Origin: Ophiosphaerella korrae
Lineage: Eukaryota > Ascomycota > Dothideomycetes > Pleosporales > Phaeosphaeriaceae
Direction: 5' to 3'
Assembly (NCBI GenBank): GCA_028456385.1
Contig: JALNQF010000285.1
Location: 1-53,578 of the forward strand
DNA: 53,578 nt
Every line of letters starts with the position of its first letter. Position 1 is the first letter of the stretch. Shown piece after piece: positions 23,031 to 34,350 of the stretch. The notes below the pieces were generated by a model that worked only from the letters and a program-made list of their open reading frames with translations, made no database searches and was not told the origin of the DNA. A program made the translations under genes and the position numbers.

Positions 23031-26000
23031 GAACTCCTCTAGTTTCTTAGGGTAGTTAAGGTTATCTTCTAGTTTCTATATCTTTTCCTATAGTTATCTT
23101 TTCTTATCTATACCTATCTACTTTACTAAGTAGTAGTTCTTACTATTATAGAACTAGTATACTAGGATTTCTTTAACTTCTTATTCTTCTTATTCTCTAT
23201 ACGTATCTACTTTGTATACTAGTAGCTCTACGTTTTATAGTACTATCTTAAGTAGTACTACGTAGAATATTAGGTATATTCTTATTTTACTTAGTAGCTT
23301 TAATTTAAATATAACTAGTGTAACTTCTTTCTCTACTTTATATAGTCTTATTTTAATATAGTCTAGTTTTAGACTAGGCTATTTACTCTTAATATTCTTT
23401 TATACTAACTATACTTTTTCTCTCTTTCTAAATTAAAGTCTCTATTTATACTTCTTATTATAGTATTTTACTATCTAGTTATATAGAAACTCTACGTCCT
23501 ATCTTAGCTAATTATATATATCCTTAAGTCTATTAGCAAAACCTTTTCCTCTTAGAGACTAAGATACTTTAGTTTTTAGTATTCTATATATATTAGGGTT
23601 AAATCTATAATTTATAAAGAAAAGTAATACTCTTATTACTATATTCTTTACGCTATTGTATACTAACTATACTATAGGTAATAGCTATACCTAGTTATTC
23701 TAGTTGTAATTAAGGTAGTATCTTAGGTATTGTTCTACTGTCTAATTTATTCGTTCTAATTATCTATCTATCTATAGGTAGTATACTATAGATATTGTAT
23801 ATTTAATTCCTAATTGCACTATTATCGTTCTCTATAGTTTTAATATAAATCTTACATCTCTATTTATAATAATTTTATCTAGTAGTCTATATTAACTAAT
23901 TATAGTTCCTAGAACCTAGTATATAGTAACTTCTATCCTACTCTTTTTTTTATATAGTCTAAAGTATAAGTACTTTGTAAGTTTATCTACTATTATTAAG
24001 ATTCTATTATATTTTACTCTTAATATTAGGTCTTTAGACTTAGGTAACTTTGTAATAAAGTCTATTGTAATAACTCCTTATAGTTATTCTAGTACTTCTA
24101 CTAGTTATAGTATTCTATATAGTATGTATCTACTATACTTATTTCTCTAGTACTCTATATAGTCTTGTAGTACTTCTATTACTAGCTGTCTTACTCTTAA
24201 GATATAGTAATCTTGTAGTAGCCTATCTAGGGTCTTGTTAATTCCTTAGTAACTATATACTAGTAATTTGTAGAATTATTATATAAATTCTCTTTAGATC
24301 TTTTTTAGAATATATGTTCTTCTATAGGCTTGTGTAAATCCTTCTTAGATTTTAAGTTTTTCTATTTCTTTGTTAGTTTCTTGCGTTATTTTCTAAATCT
24401 ATTTGTCTAGCTTACTACTCTTTCTCTTAAGTGTTGCGGCTATTTTAGGAGTATTTAGGACTAAATATCCTTCTTTATTCTTAACTAGAACTATACTAGT
24501 TACTTTTACTTCTTCTTGTAAGTCTAGTCTTCTACTAAAAGCGTCTACAAATTAATTATCTTTTCTTTTTGTATATATAATTTCTATATTAAATATTAAT
24601 ATATATTCCTACTATCTTATATAGCGTTATAATAATTCCTTATTTGTTATAAATCTTATAAGATTCTTATAGTCTATATAAACCTTTATTTAGTATTTTA
24701 CTCTTTATAAGTATACTCTCTATTACTTAAATACTTTGTAGATTACTAGTATCTCTTTGTTGTAGATTAGGTAGTTAAGCTCTACTAGCTTTATCTTTTT
24801 AGAGAAGTATTTAACTAAGTGTTCTTTTTTAGTCTCTAGGTCTTCCTATATTAGTACTATTCTATAGACTAAGTTAGATATATCTATTTTTACTATTACT
24901 AGTAGGTCTAGGTTATATATTCTAATAACTAGGTTCTCTATAAACTTCTTCTTAATTTTATTAAATACTTCGTCGCATTCTTTAGTCTATTTAAATAGCG
25001 TATCTTTCTTTATAAGTCTTATTATTAGTTCTATATTTTTAAACTATCTTACTATTAGCTTTCTATAAAAGTTTACTAACCTATAGAATTATTATACCTC
25101 TTTTAGGTTTTTTAGTATTAGCTATTTGTTAATTAACTTAATCTTCCCTAGGTTAATCTTGATCTTTCCTAGTTCTATAATAAACCCTAGGAAATCTATT
25201 TTCTTTGTATAGAACTCGCACTTCCTTATTTTAAGGAATATTTTAGCTTTTATTAGCTTTTCTAGTACTTTGTATATATATTATATATATTCTTCTTCTA
25301 TTTTAGAGAAGATAAAGATATTATCTAAGTATGCAAACGTAAATACATCTAAGTACTCTCTTAGTACTATATTAATTCTTTCTTAGAATACTGCTAGTGC
25401 ATTTATTAAGCTAAAGGGTATAACTAAGTACTTGTATAATCTCTATTGTGTTTAAAATACTATTTTCTATTTATCGCCTTTTTTAATTCTAATCTAGTAG
25501 TAGGCGTTCTAGATATCTAACTTAGTAAAGATCGTTACTCTTTATAGTTTATCTTGTATTATATCTATCTATAGTAAGGGGTATTAGTTCTTACTTATAA
25601 CTACGTTAGTTTTTCTAAAATCTACGTAAGGTTTTTTATTACTCGTCTCTTTCTTGTCTATAAAGATAAGTCTGTGTACTACTAAGGACTTAGATTCTCT
25701 TATCTATCCTTTTTTTATTATATTTTAAATAAATTCTCGTTTAATTTTTAACTCTTCTTCTATTTTCTAGTAGACTAGGCTCTATCCTACGTTCTTCCCT
25801 TCTTCTAAGTCTATTGCTAGGTCTTATAGCTAATATTCTAGAAGATAGTCTTTAGGTTTAATAAGTTATTTCTCCTATTTCTTATACTCTTCTAGGAATT
25901 CTTCTTTAGTTGTATTTATGTTAGCTTTTAACATATCTCTCTTTAAGTAGCTAATTTTTCCTATTCTCTAATTAATATGTAGGTTCGTTATCTATAACTA

Positions 26001-28466
26001 TAGTATACCTAGTATTATATCTTGTTTGTTATTAATTATTGTTATATCTATAACTATATTTTTAATTATTATCCCTTCTAGTTTAAGTATAGAGAGAACT
26101 GTCTTAAACCTAATAGGTTCTTAGAATAGTTTTCCTTTAATTATACTTAGTTATCGAGGGTACTTCTTTATTATATAACGCATTCCTTATATTTCTATAA
26201 ACTTCTTTAATATAAAGTTCTTTATAGCTCTACTATTAATTATTAATTATACTTTCTTTCTTTAGTATATACTTATTTTTGTAATATATAGGCCTCTTAT
26301 ACCTTCTAGCTATTCTTGCTTAGGTAATTTTATAAATTATCTATCTTTTTATAGCTATAGCCTTGTCTTAAGCTTATATTCTTTATATTTTAGATATTTA
26401 TCGTATATACATTTGTACTATAGACCTCCTTAGACGCATTTCTTAGATAGTTTTAGGCTAGGTTTTACTACTACGTATCTATTTTCTAGGATTATCTCCT
26501 ATCCTTAGATATCTTCTACTAGAATTACTCTTGTGTAATTATAGCCTCTTCTTCTTATAAGCTATACGTTGTTATTTACTTTAGGGTTCTTATATATAAT
26601 ATAATTCTTGTCTAAGTATACTAACTATAATACTTTAAAGTATACTAGATACCTTAGATTTATTATTTTATTATCCTCTTCCTAGTACTTATCTTTTCTA
26701 GGTGTATCTATTATTAAGATATAGTATACTACTAGTACTCTTAGTATATAGGCTTTATTAATCTATTACGTCTTTTTTATAAGGTACTACTACTCTCTTT
26801 ATATAGGTATTCTTCTTACTATAACTATATATTATTTTATCTATTCCTAAAATAGTGTAAACTTTATTTCCTTAGGATTACATTCTTTCTAGTCTTTGTA
26901 CGCTTTCTCTATACTTATAACTACTAAGTATATTTAAACAAATCTCTATTTTTTATTTCGTTCCTCTATATTTATTATTGTATAGCTATTATAGCTATAT
27001 ATATCTAGCTAGGTATACTCTATACTTTTTATACTAGCTTGTCTCTCGCTTCCTCGCAGTCCTTTAGAAGTAGCTATAGTAGTCTCTTTATCTAGTGCTA
27101 GTCCTTTAGCCTAGATTAATAGTACTAGGGGCTCTTCCCTTTCTAAATCTTCTATTAGTAGGTCTATTACATATACTATCTCTTTTAGCTATACTTTTAT
27201 TCTTTCTTTTATTACTACTACTTTATTTCTCTATTTCTATAGGAACTATACTACTCCCTACTTACTAAAAAGATATATATAGTAGTTATTATTATAATAA
27301 AAGGTCTAATAGAGTATTGTATATTATACCTCTTTACTCTTAGCTACTTTCTCCTAAGGTTTAGCCTATACTTATAGTACTTCTTTTTTCTTTTTAGTCG
27401 TTTTTAACTAAGTTTCTTTGTCTTTCTTGTAGTCTTTACTTTTATAGCTATTTACAAAGTATCCTAGTTTCCTATATTTATAATATACTATATCTTTCTT
27501 CTTTTAGGATTAGTAGTCCTTTATATAGTAGCCTTTCTTACTATAGTTAAAGTACGTAAAGTCTTTGTTCTTCTTTCTCTTCCTATCCTTGTTTGTATTA
27601 AAGATTATAGGATCTCTAGTATCTTAGTTTCTTAGTTAGGTACTATACTTGTTCTTCTTCTATTCTTAAAGATCGTTATTAATTTAGATTGCCTATTACT
27701 TTAGGGCTTCTAATATCTTAAGCTTTTCTATATAGATTATTTTATATTAGATTTTTTTATTTAATCCTTGTTTAAATTATAATATTAGTGTAGATTTATT
27801 TTACTCTATGTTTTATAATAGTTGTTTAAACTATAATATATACTTAGGTATACTCTTCTATTGTATAAGTCTTTTAAGTTTTTCTTTAGCTTATTAGGTA
27901 ATATCTATATTCCTAAATACTACTCTTATTCGTTTAGTAAAGTATTCGTAACTTCTAAAAATAGCTTTAGTTTTATCCTTCTATATTATTAGGGCGTGTA
28001 TTATATAATCTATTTAGTAGGGTTTAAACTATCTTATTATATCCTCTTCGAGGTGCATTCTAATATATATTACTTTCTTTTCTTTCTTATTAAAGTATAG
28101 TACTTGTATATCTATCTAGAGTTATGCTAAGGCTATAAAGGGTCTTAGTTTCTCCCTTATTCTATTAAACTTTTTAAGGACAGGTATCTTAGGTAGTTTC
28201 TTTATTACACTTATCTCTAGGCGTTACATAATTAATTCTATTTAGTTTTATCCTTTAATAATAGCTTTAATCTAGGCCTTGTTTTACTTTGCGTATTCTT
28301 AGAGTTCCTTGTTCTAGGTTTCTAAGGCGTTAATTACTATCTTTATATCTTCTTTCTTAGAGATTAGATTGTTTATATATTCTCTAACTACTTTCTATAT
28401 AGTATTATCTAACTTATAACTACTTATAAGTGCTTTTACTACTTGTTTTGTTAAACTTTCTACTAT
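23031..28466 (-). pseudogene. G-E3 gag-pol relic, all domains present
   Basis: A minus-strand relic with the former start, ATA, at 28466-28464. Zinc knuckles lie near 27450-27560. RT has its Y-L-D-N Tyr codon at 25331. RNase H is about 24500-24930, the DDE integrase about 23870-24090 and the chromodomain about 23035-23220 (YLVE-like and ELEDN-like text on the minus strand). RT sits 3135 bases from the start, 12 more than in G-C and G-E2, still a multiple of three. RIP stops occur throughout. The insertion site inside the G-C integrase core follows the usual habit of chromoviruses landing in existing heterochromatin. Confidence 0.88.
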
Positions 28467-28527
28467 TATATTAGCTAGACTATACGCTGCTTACGCTTTA
28501 CTTCTCGCAATAACTAAATTAGTAAGG

Positions 28528-28957
28528 TGTAATAAGTGTTACTAGGGTTAACTTCCTAATACCTAAGAGTTGTTAGTAGATTAGGAGTTAATAGTAAAAG
28601 TTTATATAGTAATTGTATAATAACTATTAATAATAGAAGATATTTTATAACTATCTTATATTAGCGTTCTATAGTTAAGAGATTAGATTACTAATACTAT
28701 CCTAATAATGCGCATCGCTATTAACTATATACTTATAGTAATCTATTAATCTATAGGTACTAAGACTAATAGATTGTAGATTATCCTAATCTATAATCTA
28801 TTAATGCTAAGAGTCTATAGATTATAGATTACTCTAGGTGTCTAGATTATATATAGCCTCCTAATCGGGTTTGTATCCCTTAGCATTATATAGGTCTAAG
28901 TTAATTGTTATAGGACTTATTAGCTCTATCTGTAGTTCTTCTATTACTATTATAATA
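28528..28957 (-). repeat. G-E3 5' LTR (subtype II, 430 bp)
   Basis: It pairs with 21918-22347. Its inner end starts TGTAATAAGTG, and its outer end ..ATTATAATA is followed by CTACC. A stop-free frame runs from this LTR into the G-C integrase (28871-29089), a chance fusion. Confidence 0.94.
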
Positions 28958-28962
28958 CTACC

Positions 28963-29985
28963 TAAGTTAAAAGACCTAATATTAGGAGTTAAGTATAATA
29001 GAATCCTAATAATAGTAGATAAACTTATAAAGTACTTATACTTTAGACTATATAAAGAGAAAAGTAGGATAGAGGTTACTACGTACTAGGTTCTAGGAAC
29101 TATAATTAGTTAATATAGACTACTAGATAAGATTATTATAGATAGAGATATAAGATTTACGTTAAAACTATAGAAAATAATAATAGTACAATTAGGAATA
29201 TAATACACTATATTAACAGTATATTATCTATAAATAGATAGATAATTAGAATAAATAAATTAGATAGTAGAATAGTATTTAAGATACTACCTTAACTACA
29301 ACTAAAATAATTAGGTATAGCTATTACCTATAGCATAGTTAGCATATAATAGCGTAAAGAATATAGTAATAAGAGTATTACCCTTCTTTATAAACTTTAG
29401 ATTTAACCCTAGCGTGTATAGAATACTAAAGAATATAGAATTTTAGACTCTAAGAAGAGAAAACTTTGTTAATAGACTTAGAGAAATATATAATTAATTA
29501 AGATAGGATATAGAATTCTTACACGATTAAATAGTAAAGTACTACAATAAAAAGTATAAAGAGGGACTCTAATTTAGAAAGAAAGAAAAAGTATAGTTAG
29601 TACGAAAAAAATATTAAGAGTAAAAGACTAAGCTCTAAACTTAACTACGTTAAGATAGGACTATATAAAATTAAGAAAAAAGTTACGCTAGTTATATTTA
29701 AACTAAAGCTACTAAATAAGATAAAGATATACTTAACTTTTTACGTAGTACTACTTAAGACAGCGCTACAAGAAGTAGAACTACTAGTGTATAAAGTAGA
29801 TATATATAGAGAATAAAAGGAATAGGAAGTTAAGAAGATCTTAGTATATTAATTCTATAATAGTAGAAACTACTACCTAGTAGAATAGATAGGTATAAAC
29901 GAAAAAGGACAACTATAAGAAGAAATATAGGAACTAGAAGATAATCTTAACTACTCTAAGAAACTAGAGGACTTCTAAAGTTAAA
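28963..29985 (+). pseudogene. G-C gag-pol fragment 3: integrase core to chromodomain
   Basis: This resumes G-C after G-E3. It holds the integrase core (LILGVKYNRILIIVDKL at about 28976-29026; IIIDRDIRF about 29133-29160), the GPF/Y-like module (about 29650-29760) and the chromodomain (about 29800-29975, with ILVY, YYLVE and ELEDNL). A run of seven A at about 29604-29610 is preceded by an extra base relative to G-E2, shifting the frame by one, so the chromodomain is out of register with gag. It is otherwise broken by TAA/TAG. Confidence 0.87.
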
Positions 29986-30631
29986 ACCCTCTAGACTACC
30001 TTATAGCGAACTAAGAAAATTAGTTCTACTAGCGCTAAATAGAGAGGCGTTAGGAACGCCTAACGCGATAGGAGCTAGAACAGCCTAAACTACATCTTTA
30101 AGGTCTATCTTAGCCTCTAAGGTACAAGACTATTTAGATAATTTAGTGTTATTATAAGCCTTTATCTTATAAAGACGCTTAATATAAGAATAAAGATCTA
30201 CTAGCTTATAAAAAGTTAGCTTATACTTAGCTTTAGCCTCTACAAGCTATAATAATAGTATCTCTTAAGCCTAGTTAACGGCTTGCCCTATATAACTTAG
30301 CAAGAAGAGACTATATAGAAATTAAGCACTTACACTCTATAAGAGAAACACTAGATAGTATATACTTGTACTAAATATTAGCTAGAATACACTTATTATA
30401 GTATTTACTATCCTTTAAAGATATAAGGTAAGTAAGCTTTAATTAAGTATAATAGGTACAAGGAAATATTTTAACTCTATTACGAGCGATACAAGTAATA
30501 GGAAAGAGTTTATTATAGTTAGAACGCGAAGATATAGAGAATAATAAAGAGTTAGAAATAAACAAAAAAACTAGACTAATAACCTTAGGTCTAGGGTAGA
30601 GAAATAAGAACCTACCTAGAGAGAGGAATAG
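29986..30631 (+). other. G-C 3' region between chromodomain and LTR
   Basis: This is clearly diverged from the G-E2 equivalent in bases, more than RIP alone explains, but the sense frame keeps phrases such as RETLD, GNILTLLR and KELEINKKTRLITL (about 30545-30586). The antisense frame likewise keeps NRVKIF, YLIS and SSVSL. It ends in a purine-rich tract before the LTR at 30632. Confidence 0.5.
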
Positions 30632-31072
30632 TATTACAGCTATAACAAGAGAAAACTAATTTAAACTAATTAGCCCTATTATAGATAATAACAACACATA
30701 TAATCTATAGGATAACAAACTAGACTAAGAGACTAACTATAATAGGGACACGTAATAAATTCGCAATTTATAATCTTAGTAAATATAAAGTATAAAGCTA
30801 AGTACGTAATAAATTTACAATTTGCGATCTTAGTAAACACAAAGTATAAAGCTAGCTAAAAAGCCTAGGTATATAGTTAGTAGTAATACGTATTATTAAA
30901 ATAGTATTAGCAATTTAATTATTAACTATAAGCGATAATATTTAGATAGTTATAAAACATCTTCTATTATTTATAGCCTATTATAGATTACAACACAAAC
31001 TTTTACTATCGCCTCCTAATCTACTAATAACCTAAAGCTTATTAGGAAGTCGACCCTAGTAAGCTTATTACA
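30632..31072 (+). repeat. G-C 3' LTR (subtype I, 441 bp)
   Basis: It pairs with 2932-3372 at equal length and ends ..AAGCTTATTACA. ATTAA follows at 31073-31077, then G-E0 resumes. It carries both units of the CGTAATAAATT repeat. Confidence 0.94.
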
Positions 31073-31077
31073 ATTAA

Positions 31078-33243
31078 GGTCCTTTTATATATTTTTAGTT
31101 GTAGTATTTTACTATTTAATCGTGTAGGAATTCTACATCTTGTTTTAATTAGTTATATATATCTTTAAGTTTATTAGTAAAATTTTCTCCTCTAGGTAAC
31201 TAAGATTCTATATTCCTTAGTATTCTATATATATTAGAGTTAAATCTATAGTTTATAAAGAAAAGTAATACTCTTATTACTACGTTCTTTACGCTATTGT
31301 ATACTAACTATACTATAGGTAGTAACTATACCTAGTTGTTCTAGTTATAGTTAAGGTAGTATCTTAGGTATTGTTCTACTATCTAATTTATACGTTCTAA
31401 TTATCTATCTATCTATAGGTAGTATACTATTAATATTGTATAATTAATTCCTAATTATACTATTATTATTCCTTATAGTTTTAATATAAATCTTATATCT
31501 CTATCTATAATAATTTTATCTAGAAGTCTATATTAACTAATTATAGTTCCTAGGACTTAGTATATAGTAACCTCTATTCTACTTTTTTCTTTATATAGTC
31601 TATAGTATAAGTACTTTATAAGTTTATTAACTATTATTAAGATTCTATTATACTTAATTCCTAATATCAGGTCCTTTAACTTAGGTAGCTTCGTGATAAA
31701 GTCTATTATAATAATTCCCTAAGGTTATTCTAGTACTTTAACTAGTTATAATATTCTATATAGTATATATCTACTATATTTATTTCTATAACATTCTATA
31801 TAGTCTTGTAGTACTTCTATTACTAGTTATCTTACTTTTAGAATATAGTAATCCTATAATAGTCTATCTAATATTTTGTTAATACCTTAGTATCTATATA
31901 CTAGTAGTTTGTAAAATTATTGTATAAACTCTCTTTATATTTTTCTTAGGATATACGTTCTTCTATATACTTTTATAAGTCCTTCTTAGATCTTAAGTTT
32001 CTTTATTTCTTTAGGAGCTTCTTCTAATTCTTTTTAAATCTATTTATCTAGCTTGCTACTCCTTCTTTTAAGTGTTATAGCTATTTTAGGTATATTTAGG
32101 GCTAAGTATCTATTTTTATTCTTAATTAGAACTATACTAGTATTATTTATTTCTTTTTATAAATCTAGTCCTCTACTTAAAGTATCTATAAATTAGTTGT
32201 CTTTACCTTTTATATATATAACTTTAAAGTTAAATATTAACAAATATTCCTACTATCTTTTATAGTATTATAACAAGTCTTTATTTATTATAAATCCTAT
32301 AAGGTTCTTATAGTCTATATAGACTTTTGTTTAATACTTTATTCTTTATAGGTATACTCTCTATTATTTAAATACTTTATAGATTGCTAGTATTTCCTTA
32401 TTATAGATTAGGTAGTTAAACTCTACTAGTTTTATTTTCTTAGAGAACTATTTAACTAAGTGTTTTTATTTTATAACCTAGTCTTCTTGTATTAGTACTA
32501 TTCTATAGACTAAATTTAATATATCTGTTTTTACTATTACTAGTAGTTCTAGGTTATATATTCTAATAACTAGGTTTTCTATAAACTTTTGTTTAATCTA
32601 GTTAAATACTTTATTATACTCCTAGATCTATTTAAATAGCTTGTCTTTCTTTATAAGTTTTATTAATAGTTCTATTATTTTAGACTATTTTATTAGTAGC
32701 TTTCTATAAAAGTTTGCTAATCTATAGAACTATTATACTTCTTGTAGGTTCTTTAGTATTAGCTATTCCTAGATTACCTTAATCTTGTTAAGGTTAATTT
32801 TTATTTTCCTAGTTTAATAATAAATCTAAAGAAATTAGTTTCTTTTATATAGAATTTATATTTCCTTATCTTAAAGAATAGTTTACTTTCTACTAGCTTT
32901 TCTAGTACTTTGTATATATATTATACGTATTCTTCCTCTATTTCTAAGAATATAAGGATATCGTCTAGGTATATAAATATAAATACGTCTAGGTATTCTC
33001 TTAGGACTATATTAATTCTTTCTTAGAATACTACTGTTACTTTTATTAATCTAAATAGTATAACTAAGTATTTAAATAGTCTATACTACGTTCTAAATAT
33101 AGTTTTCTATTTATTACCTTTCTTAATTCTAATCTAGTAGTAGGCGTTTTAGATATCTAGTTTAGTAAAGATTTAGGCTTTCCTTAGTCTATCTTGTATC
33201 TTATCTATATATAGTAAGGGGTATTAGTTTTTATTTATAATTA
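31078..33243 (-). pseudogene. G-E0 gag-pol fragment 2: RT to integrase
   Basis: A minus-strand middle part of G-E0, between the G-C and G-E4 insertions. On the coding strand the order from 33243 down is RT (palm motif reading Y-L-D-D, Tyr codon first base 32971), RNase H (about 32150-32580) and integrase (zinc finger about 31740-31990; DDE core about 31480-31690), ending just before the GPF/Y-like module. It is the only one of the G copies in which both catalytic Asp codons of RT survive. Stops elsewhere make it non-functional. Confidence 0.86.
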
Positions 33244-33672
33244 TGTAATAGGCTTCCTATTATTAACTATAAGTAGCCTGTATAGGGGTGTTAGTAGATT
33301 AAGAGATAATAACAAAGTTTATATTGTAATCTATAATAACTATAAACAATAGAGGATATTTCGTAACTATCCTATATTAGTATTCTGTAGTTAAAGGATT
33401 AAATTGCTAATACTATCTTAATAATATGTATTGCTACTAATTATATACTTGTTGTAATCTATAATCTATAGTTACTAAGACTAATAGATTGTAGATTACC
33501 TTAATCTATAATCTATTAATACTAAGAGTCTATAGATTATAGATTACCCTAGGTATCCTAATTATATATAGCCTCCTAATTAGATTTGTACTCCTTAGCG
33601 TTATATAGGTCTAAGTTAATTATTATAAGGCTTATTAGTTCTATCTATAGCTCTTCTATTACTATTATAATA
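33244..33672 (-). repeat. G-E4 3' LTR (subtype II, 429 bp)
   Basis: It starts TGTAATAGGC and ends ..ATTATAATA. It pairs with 39777-40205 but has clearly more TpA where the partner keeps CpA or TpG, so RIP hit the two LTRs unequally. Confidence 0.94.
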
Positions 33673-34044
33673 CTATCTCCTCCTCTAGGTAAGTCCTTGT
33701 TTATCTACCCTAGGGCTAAAGTTATTAATCTACTTTCCTCGTTAATTTCTAGTTCTTTATTACTCCTTATAGTTATTTTATCTATACGTTGTTGCTATCT
33801 TCTTGCTAATTGCGTGTTACGTAATAGTGTTAAGATATTTTCTTGTTCTTGTTATACTTCTCCTAAGTTAAACCCTAAGTCCTTTCTTTATATTATTTCT
33901 ACAAACAATAGTAGAGCTTATAAGGCGTATATTTATGTAAATATACGTAGTTCTTATAACGTATCTAGTGTTTCTCTTTCTAAATATATATTTATTACAC
34001 TTATTCTTGCGTCTAGGCTTAATAATAATAGGGAGAGCTATTAA
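33586..34044 (+). other. Antisense open frame from the G-E4 LTR into the 3' region (152 codons)
   Basis: The longest stop-free frame noticed in the window. It starts with an ATG inside the 3' LTR and crosses the polypurine tract (ILSPPLGKSLF) before following the same frame as 22372-22719 to NNNRESY. The sequence is Ser/Leu/Ile/Tyr-rich with a possible membrane-spanning N-terminal part. Antisense genes exist in some LTR elements (plant Grande-type gypsy elements, retroviral antisense genes), so a real gene is possible, but a mirror effect explains it equally well. Confidence 0.3.
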
Positions 34045-34350
34045 CTAGACTTAAGAGAAATTACTATCTTAAATCGTAGAGGCTAAAGCTAAGTGTAAGT
34101 AGATCTAGGAGCTTACGTAAAGTAAGCTAGTAAAGAATTAAGCTTATCTCTCTTGTCTTTATAAGATAAAGGCGTTAAATAATAAAAAATTAGCTAAATA
34201 GTTAGTAGTAATAGAAGCTAAGTTAGACTTAGATAAGGCGTTTAGTATTGTTGTAGTAGGTCTTATATTAGGCGATCCTATTATCTCTCTATCTAATAGT
34301 AGTAATATTAGTTCTCTTAGTTTACTACTAAGCGTTCTAAGGAGTTTCGA
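33673..34350 (-). other. G-E4 3' region between chromodomain and LTR
   Basis: It has the same organisation as in G-E3: polypurine-tract complement CTATCTCCTCC at 33673, then the antisense open frame, then a second antisense frame with EAKLDLDKAFS (about 34216-34250). Nothing else is seen. Confidence 0.5.

Larger units (their letters stand above)
21918..28957 (-). mobile_element. G-E3: uninterrupted Ty3/gypsy chromovirus nested in G-C (7,040 bp)
   Basis: A minus-strand copy in the G-C integrase, with the duplication CTACC at 21913-21917 and 28958-28962. LTRs at 21918-22347 and 28528-28957 (430 bp each, subtype II). Nothing is inserted in it. It shows the same gene order as G-E2 in mirror image and the same RIP damage. 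Confidence 0.95.
2932..31072 (+). mobile_element. G-C: Ty3/gypsy chromovirus nested in G-E0, split by two insertions
   Basis: A plus-strand copy inserted in the G-E0 integrase/GPF-Y junction, with the duplication ATTAA at 2927-2931 and 31073-31077. G-E1 (7434-21500) and G-E3 (21918-28957) later landed in it. Its own DNA is 2932-7433, 21506-21917 and 28963-31072, about 7.02 kb. Rejoining across each insertion restores similarity to the uninterrupted copy G-E2: ..GGATATTTAGTCCTAA resumes at ATATACCTAAAATAG, and ..ACAAAGCTACC resumes at TAAG..CCTAATATTAGGAG. Both LTRs are 441 bp and subtype I. Confidence 0.95.

Noticed and set aside
28871..29089. 72-codon open frame as a gene
   Set aside because: It crosses the G-E3 LTR / G-C integrase junction and exists only because of the insertion; no start context or homologous full gene.
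2932..31072. Dating insertions from LTR divergence
   Set aside because: C-to-T and G-to-A changes from RIP dominate and differ between sister LTRs, so divergence would not reflect time.
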